Shown here in pieces: positions 24,344-27,696 of a DNA stretch of 27,696 nucleotides. The notes beneath the pieces were generated by a model, which worked only from the letters and a program-made list of their open reading frames with translations, had not been told where the DNA came from and searched no databases. How positions within the stretch are numbered: the stretch's first letter is position 1; the number at the start of each line of letters is the position of its first letter. The position numbers and the translations under genes are program-made. The stretch is taken from contig CAYSAG010000033.1 in the NCBI GenBank assembly GCA_964428935.1, positions 1 through 27,696 of the forward strand, in the 5' to 3' direction. The stretch is from JAADHY01 sp964428935 (lineage in GTDB: Bacteria > Planctomycetota > Planctomycetia > Planctomycetales > Planctomycetaceae).

Positions 24344-25882
24344 ATGGCCATTGACTTGGTCCGTACGTTACCGCCGGAGCTGCAAGCCGCTCGCGAGGAA
24401 ATCGAAGAAATCGCGCGCAGCTACGGGCTGGACTTCTTCGACACCATTTTCGAAGTGGTCGAGTACGACGAGCTCAACATGCTGGCCGCGTACGGCGGCT
24501 TTCCGGTGCGTTACCCGCACTGGAGGTTCGGGGCTCAGTACGAGGAGCTGTCGAAGGGCCACAGTTACGGCCTGCAGAAAATCTACGAAATGGTCGTTAA
24601 CAACGACCCTTGCTACGCGTACCTGCTGCGAAGCAACTCGCTGACCGACCAGAAGCTGGTCATGGCTCACGTCTTTGCCCACTGCGACTTTTTCAAGAAC
24701 AACGCCTGGTTCGCTCACACCAATCGCAAGATGTTGGACGAAATGGCGAACCACGCAGCCCGCGTCAGTCGGTACATGGACCGTTACGGGTACGAGACGG
24801 TCGAGCAGTTCATTGACGCCTGCCTTTCGCTGGAAAACCTGATTGACCCGCACCTGCCTCACATCAAGCGTCGACGCGACGACCAAACTGCCGTGCGCAG
24901 CCCGCTGGCCCTCGATGAGGACGAACCGCAACCGCCGCCCGTGACCCGGTTCCCGTCGAAGCCGTACATGGAAGACTTCATCAACCCGCCGGAAGTACTG
25001 CAGCGTGAGTTGCGAGAAAAGGAGCAAAAGGAAAGAGAGCGCGAGGAAAGTCGGTCGTTCCCCGAAGAGCCGCAGCGGGACGTGTTGTTGTTCCTTCTTG
25101 AGCACGCTCCTCTGAAAAAGTGGCAGCACGACGTGCTGTCGATCATTCGCGACGAGGCCTACTACTTCGTCCCACAAGCTCAGACCAAAATCATGAACGA
25201 GGGCTGGGCCAGCTACTGGCACTCGCTGATCATGACCCACCACGTGTTGACCGACAGCGAAATCGTCGACTACGCCGACCACCACAGCGGGACCATGCAA
25301 ACCCTTCCGCACAGCCTGAACCCTTACAAGTTGGGCATCGAATTGTTCCGCGACATCGAGGATCGCTGGAACAAAGGCCGGTTCGGACCGGAGTACGAGC
25401 AGTGCGACGACCGGTACCAGAAGCAACACTGGGACAAGAAGCTCGGACTCGGACGGCAAAAAATCTTCGAAGTCCGACGCATCCACAATGACGTGACTTT
25501 CATCGACGCCTTCCTGACGCCCGAGTTCTGCCAGGAACACAAGCTGTTCGCTTTCGCCTACAACGAACGACGCGACACCTACGAAATCACGTCACGCGAG
25601 TTCGAAGAAATCAAACGCCGACTGCTGGACATGTTGGCCAACCACGGCAACCCGTACATTTACGTCGTCGACGGCAATTACTTGAACCGAGGCGAACTGT
25701 ACTTGAAGCATCACTACCAAGGCGTGGAGCTGCGGCAGGACTACGCCCGCGACACGCTGGTCAACCTGCAACGGCTCTGGTCGCGGCCGGTCCACATCGA
25801 GACGGTCGTGGACGACGAACCGACGGTTCTGTCGTACGACGGCCGGGAACACAAAACACACAAGGTGAAGAGCTCTGACTGA
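24344..25882 (+). CDS. spoVR: SpoVR family protein
   Basis: This 512-residue protein is of the SpoVR/YcgB family, named for spore cortex formation in Bacillus but present in many non-sporulating bacteria. Conserved family segments are FFDTIFEVVEYDELNMLAAY, PVRYPHWRFGAQYEEL, AHVFAHCDFFKNNAWF, ILRDEAYYF-like IIRDEAYYFVPQAQTKIMNEG, WASYWHSLIMT and NPYKLGIELFRDIE. The HVFAHCDFFKNN and MNEGWASYWH stretches are rich in potential metal ligands. A charged segment at about 222-238 links the two halves. The ATG at 24344 has GAGGGGAGG 8 nt upstream; a GTG at 24317 would add nine residues. It is the last gene of prkA-yeaH-spoVR, 115 nt after yeaH. These three genes co-occur so often that a joint stress function is widely assumed. 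Confidence 0.96.
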   Translation: MAIDLVRTLPPELQAAREEIEEIARSYGLDFFDTIFEVVEYDELNMLAAYGGFPVRYPHWRFGAQYEELSKGHSYGLQKIYEMVVNNDPCYAYLLRSNSLTDQKLVMAHVFAHCDFFKNNAWFAHTNRKMLDEMANHAARVSRYMDRYGYETVEQFIDACLSLENLIDPHLPHIKRRRDDQTAVRSPLALDEDEPQPPPVTRFPSKPYMEDFINPPEVLQRELREKEQKEREREESRSFPEEPQRDVLLFLLEHAPLKKWQHDVLSIIRDEAYYFVPQAQTKIMNEGWASYWHSLIMTHHVLTDSEIVDYADHHSGTMQTLPHSLNPYKLGIELFRDIEDRWNKGRFGPEYEQCDDRYQKQHWDKKLGLGRQKIFEVRRIHNDVTFIDAFLTPEFCQEHKLFAFAYNERRDTYEITSREFEEIKRRLLDMLANHGNPYIYVVDGNYLNRGELYLKHHYQGVELRQDYARDTLVNLQRLWSRPVHIETVVDDEPTVLSYDGREHKTHKVKSSD

Positions 25883-26105
25883 GCCAGCGGCTGGCGGCGG
25901 CCGACGCCGACCGGCTGCCGGGGTGTTCGAGCGAGCCGTCCATGCGAACCGCTCGGCCGGGCACACAGTGGCAGACCCACGCCGGCGGCCGACTGGCTCG
26001 CACTTCGGTGACCCAAACAACGTCAAGCGGCGACGTCAAACAGGCTCAGCGACGCACCGCGTCTCTCGAGAGTTTTGTTTTTTCCACGCAACACGGGGTC
26101 CTGCC
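25883..26105. other. Spacer (223 bp) after spoVR
   Basis: It contains a short hairpin CCAGC-G-GCTGG directly after the spoVR stop, a direct repeat ACGTCAA (26020-26026 and 26033-26039), and a 10-bp palindrome CTCTCGAGAG (26063-26072) followed by TTTTGTTTTTT, which could be a weak terminator. I see no gene or clear promoter. Confidence 0.35.
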
Positions 26106-26612
26106 ATGAACCTGTCGTCTGAATTGATTGGTCAGCTGAAAAGGCTGGTCCGAGGAAGTCCGGTCGGCGCCACGTCGATTGACCTTTCCGGGCCCGACGG
26201 CGTCACCGTTTCGATTGACCTCACGTCGGTCGACTCGCTGGGGTGTGCCTTTCGCGAGCTTCGCCTGCACGTTCCGTCGCTGGTCGGAGCCGAATTCGAG
26301 GTGCTGAAGAAATGGGCGGGAGCCTTGTCCGCTCGGATTCACTACCTGCTGGAAAACATTCGGCCGCTCGAGCTGTGTGAGCAGACCGGCAGTGTGCTCA
26401 TTCGGTCGGCCCCTCCCGCTCAGGACCAGGCCGGTGCTCGCTACTACGAAATCCTGCTCCACTGCCGGGCCGGCGGCAACTTTTCGCTCCGACGCTACGC
26501 CGTTCGCCGCGACGCTCCCGAAGCCCAGCGCGAGCCGGTCGACATTCAACTGACACACGAGCTGCTGCAACGGCTGGTCGACGACCTGCTGGCGACCGTT
26601 CCGGAAAACTGA
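26106..26612 (+). CDS. Unrecognised cytoplasmic protein of 168 residues
   Basis: I do not recognise this protein. It has no signal peptide or membrane span. The first third carries regular beta-type alternation (ATSIDLSGPDGVTVSIDLTSVDSLGCAF), the middle is helical (FEVLKKWAGALSARIHYLLENIRPLEL), then two further strands (YYEILLHCRAGGNFSLRRYAV), ending in a helix LTHELLQRLVDDLLATV. That plan suggests a small alpha/beta fold. The ATG at 26106 begins the ordered sequence; the upstream in-frame extension is Arg-rich and unlike protein, and the Shine-Dalgarno is weak (ACGGGG). Coding character is supported by codon-phase GC preference and absence of low complexity. It follows the prkA-yeaH-spoVR cassette on the same strand, 223 nt away, but a functional link is unsupported. 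Confidence 0.75.
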   Translation: MNLSSELIGQLKRLVRGSPVGATSIDLSGPDGVTVSIDLTSVDSLGCAFRELRLHVPSLVGAEFEVLKKWAGALSARIHYLLENIRPLELCEQTGSVLIRSAPPAQDQAGARYYEILLHCRAGGNFSLRRYAVRRDAPEAQREPVDIQLTHELLQRLVDDLLATVPEN

Positions 26613-26757
26613 ACGCTGCCGCCACGCGTCGCGGGCGCCAGCCGTTCGTGTCCGTGTCTCCGCTGCCCGCGCACAAGCCGGGCGCGTGCCGCCCCTTCCC
26701 GTCCACGGCCGCTTGGAGCGACGCCGGGAGCTTTCGCGCCGGAACTGCAACCCCCTC

Positions 26758-27696
26758 TTACTGGCTGGGCAACGTCACCCGCCGACACGTCGCTTCCATG
26801 CCGGCTCGGTAGTTCTGCACGACCTCGGTGGTTCGCAGGTAGCGGTTGTAAAGGCGGAGTCGGTGGACCCGTGCGTCGGCCGTCGAAGCCTCCAGCTTTC
26901 CGCCGTCGAGCACTTGGTCGACGGCCGAGTCGAACCGGCCCCAGCCGTACTGCCGGTGCTCGCCACCGTCGCAAACGACGCCGTCCACAATGGCCGTAAT
27001 GATTCGCGGGCCGCCGTCGACCACGAACGCGACGTGGTGCAGACGTCCCGGGGTGAGCAGTCCGGGGTCGGTGTCCCACGAAAGTTCGTTCCGACCGTCG
27101 CTCGCTCGCAAGACCAGCCGTCTGTCCGGGGCCAGGCAGAGCTCCCACCCACGTCCGTCCTCGTCCCGGCAGCGCACCAGCGGCTGTTGGCTAAACCGGT
27201 CCACGGTCAGCCACAGTTCGACGGTGAAGCCGCCGCCGTCTTGCACGCTCAAGCGAGCCTTCGTCGACGCCTTTCCCGCTCGCAGCTCTTGCTCGCCCCA
27301 CTCACCCACGCACCCCCGGCGCACAACCTGGCGCGGAAGCGTGTCTTCGACCTGAGCCCACAGTCCGTGAAACAGCGACGGGTCCACTTCGTGGACGCGA
27401 GCAATTTCCTTCTGCGTTTCGGTCACCCAGTAGCGGTCGTTCTGTTCGATTAAGTCCGGGTAGCTGGTGCGGACGTTCGGGTCCGGGTCGTACAGCAGAA
27501 TTTCGGGCTGTGACCAATGAAGCCGTCCGTTTCGCAAAACGCCGCCAATGACCCACGCCGGGTTACGCCCTTTGAAGCCGTGGCCGCTGTGGAAGTGGTA
27601 CCAGAACAAGTAGCGACCGTTCGAGCAGCGCCACAGCTTGGGGCAAGCTCGCGGTTGTTTCACGACGCGGCCGCCCGGCGTGTAGGTCATGGGCTC
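26758..27696 (-). CDS. Sialidase-like/LamG domain protein, C-terminal part (5' end cut by window)
   Basis: The frame runs off the right edge, so the start is outside; the Met codon at 27690 is internal to an open frame and probably not the start. The visible 312 residues have two parts. First comes a glycosidase-like beta-propeller segment (YTPGGRVVKQPRACPKLW, GRYLFWYHFHSGHGFKGRNPAW, HWSQPEILLYDPDPN, SYPDLIEQNDRYWVTETQKEIARVHE) resembling planctomycete exo-sialidase/BNR-type proteins. Then a concanavalin-like LamG domain follows from about visible residue 155 (FTVELWLTVDRF, LVLRASDG, GRLHHVAFVVDGGPRIITAIVDG, VHRLRLYNRYLRTTEVVQNYRAG). Such proteins usually act outside the cytoplasm on sugar polymers or glycoproteins. 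The catalytic residues cannot be judged from the fragment. Confidence 0.85.
   Translation of the reverse strand, partial: EPMTYTPGGRVVKQPRACPKLWRCSNGRYLFWYHFHSGHGFKGRNPAWVIGGVLRNGRLHWSQPEILLYDPDPNVRTSYPDLIEQNDRYWVTETQKEIARVHEVDPSLFHGLWAQVEDTLPRQVVRRGCVGEWGEQELRAGKASTKARLSVQDGGGFTVELWLTVDRFSQQPLVRCRDEDGRGWELCLAPDRRLVLRASDGRNELSWDTDPGLLTPGRLHHVAFVVDGGPRIITAIVDGVVCDGGEHRQYGWGRFDSAVDQVLDGGKLEASTADARVHRLRLYNRYLRTTEVVQNYRAGMEATCRRVTLPSQ

Noticed and set aside
26020..26039. Direct repeat ACGTCAA with 13-bp period before the small unknown gene
   Set aside because: It is too short, and the spacing fits neither a 10-11 bp nor a 20-22 bp response-regulator pattern; no promoter is seen near it.

Overview
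The window is a GC-rich stretch of bacterial chromosome. The organism is probably a planctomycete. That placement is an inference from the gene set: an ABC-2 permease fused to a CPBP protease, a soluble FHA-GAF histidine kinase, a sialidase-like/LamG protein, a PQQ-propeller remnant, the futalosine menaquinone route, and several long intergenic spacers. I see no rRNA, tRNA, CRISPR array, transposase or phage gene.

Layout. 1-2.1 kb: 3' end of dnaE, then a small exported protein. 2.1-3.4 kb (minus): homoserine dehydrogenase. 3.7-5.6 kb: overlapping mqnA-mqnC of the futalosine pathway. 5.8-9.1 kb: a NatA-type ATPase translationally coupled to the permease-protease fusion. 9.2-10.3 kb (minus): an SbcD/Mre11-like nuclease. 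10.8-13.4 kb: a degenerate receiver-like protein and the FHA-GAF-kinase. 13.4-14.5 kb (minus): an M29 aminopeptidase. 14.8-15.7 kb: hsp20 with an elaborate upstream region. 16.2-16.9 kb: a MarC-family membrane protein. 16.9-18.4 kb (minus): an MFS transporter. 18.6-20.1 kb: murD. 20.1-20.3 kb (minus): a PQQ-propeller fragment. 20.9-25.9 kb: prkA-yeaH-spoVR. 26.1-26.6 kb: an unrecognised small protein. 26.8 kb to the end (minus): a sialidase-like/LamG protein cut by the window edge.

How the genes work together. Most genes are housekeeping (replication, Thr/Met synthesis, quinone, peptidoglycan). Two parts concern stress. The prkA-yeaH-spoVR cassette is widely conserved but incompletely understood; here it has a plausible sigma70-type promoter and a leader of about 275 nt. 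The hsp20 gene is preceded by an exact sigma54 -24/-12 match (TGGCAC-N5-TTGCT), by two identical-arm dyads (CTGCCA-N3-TGGCAG) placed where an enhancer-binding protein would sit, and by a leader with perfect inverted repeats, two of which are mutually exclusive. This regulatory block is the most interesting unexplained structure in the window. A second block of dyads lies upstream of marC. All promoter, operator and RNA-structure calls rest on visual pattern matching only.
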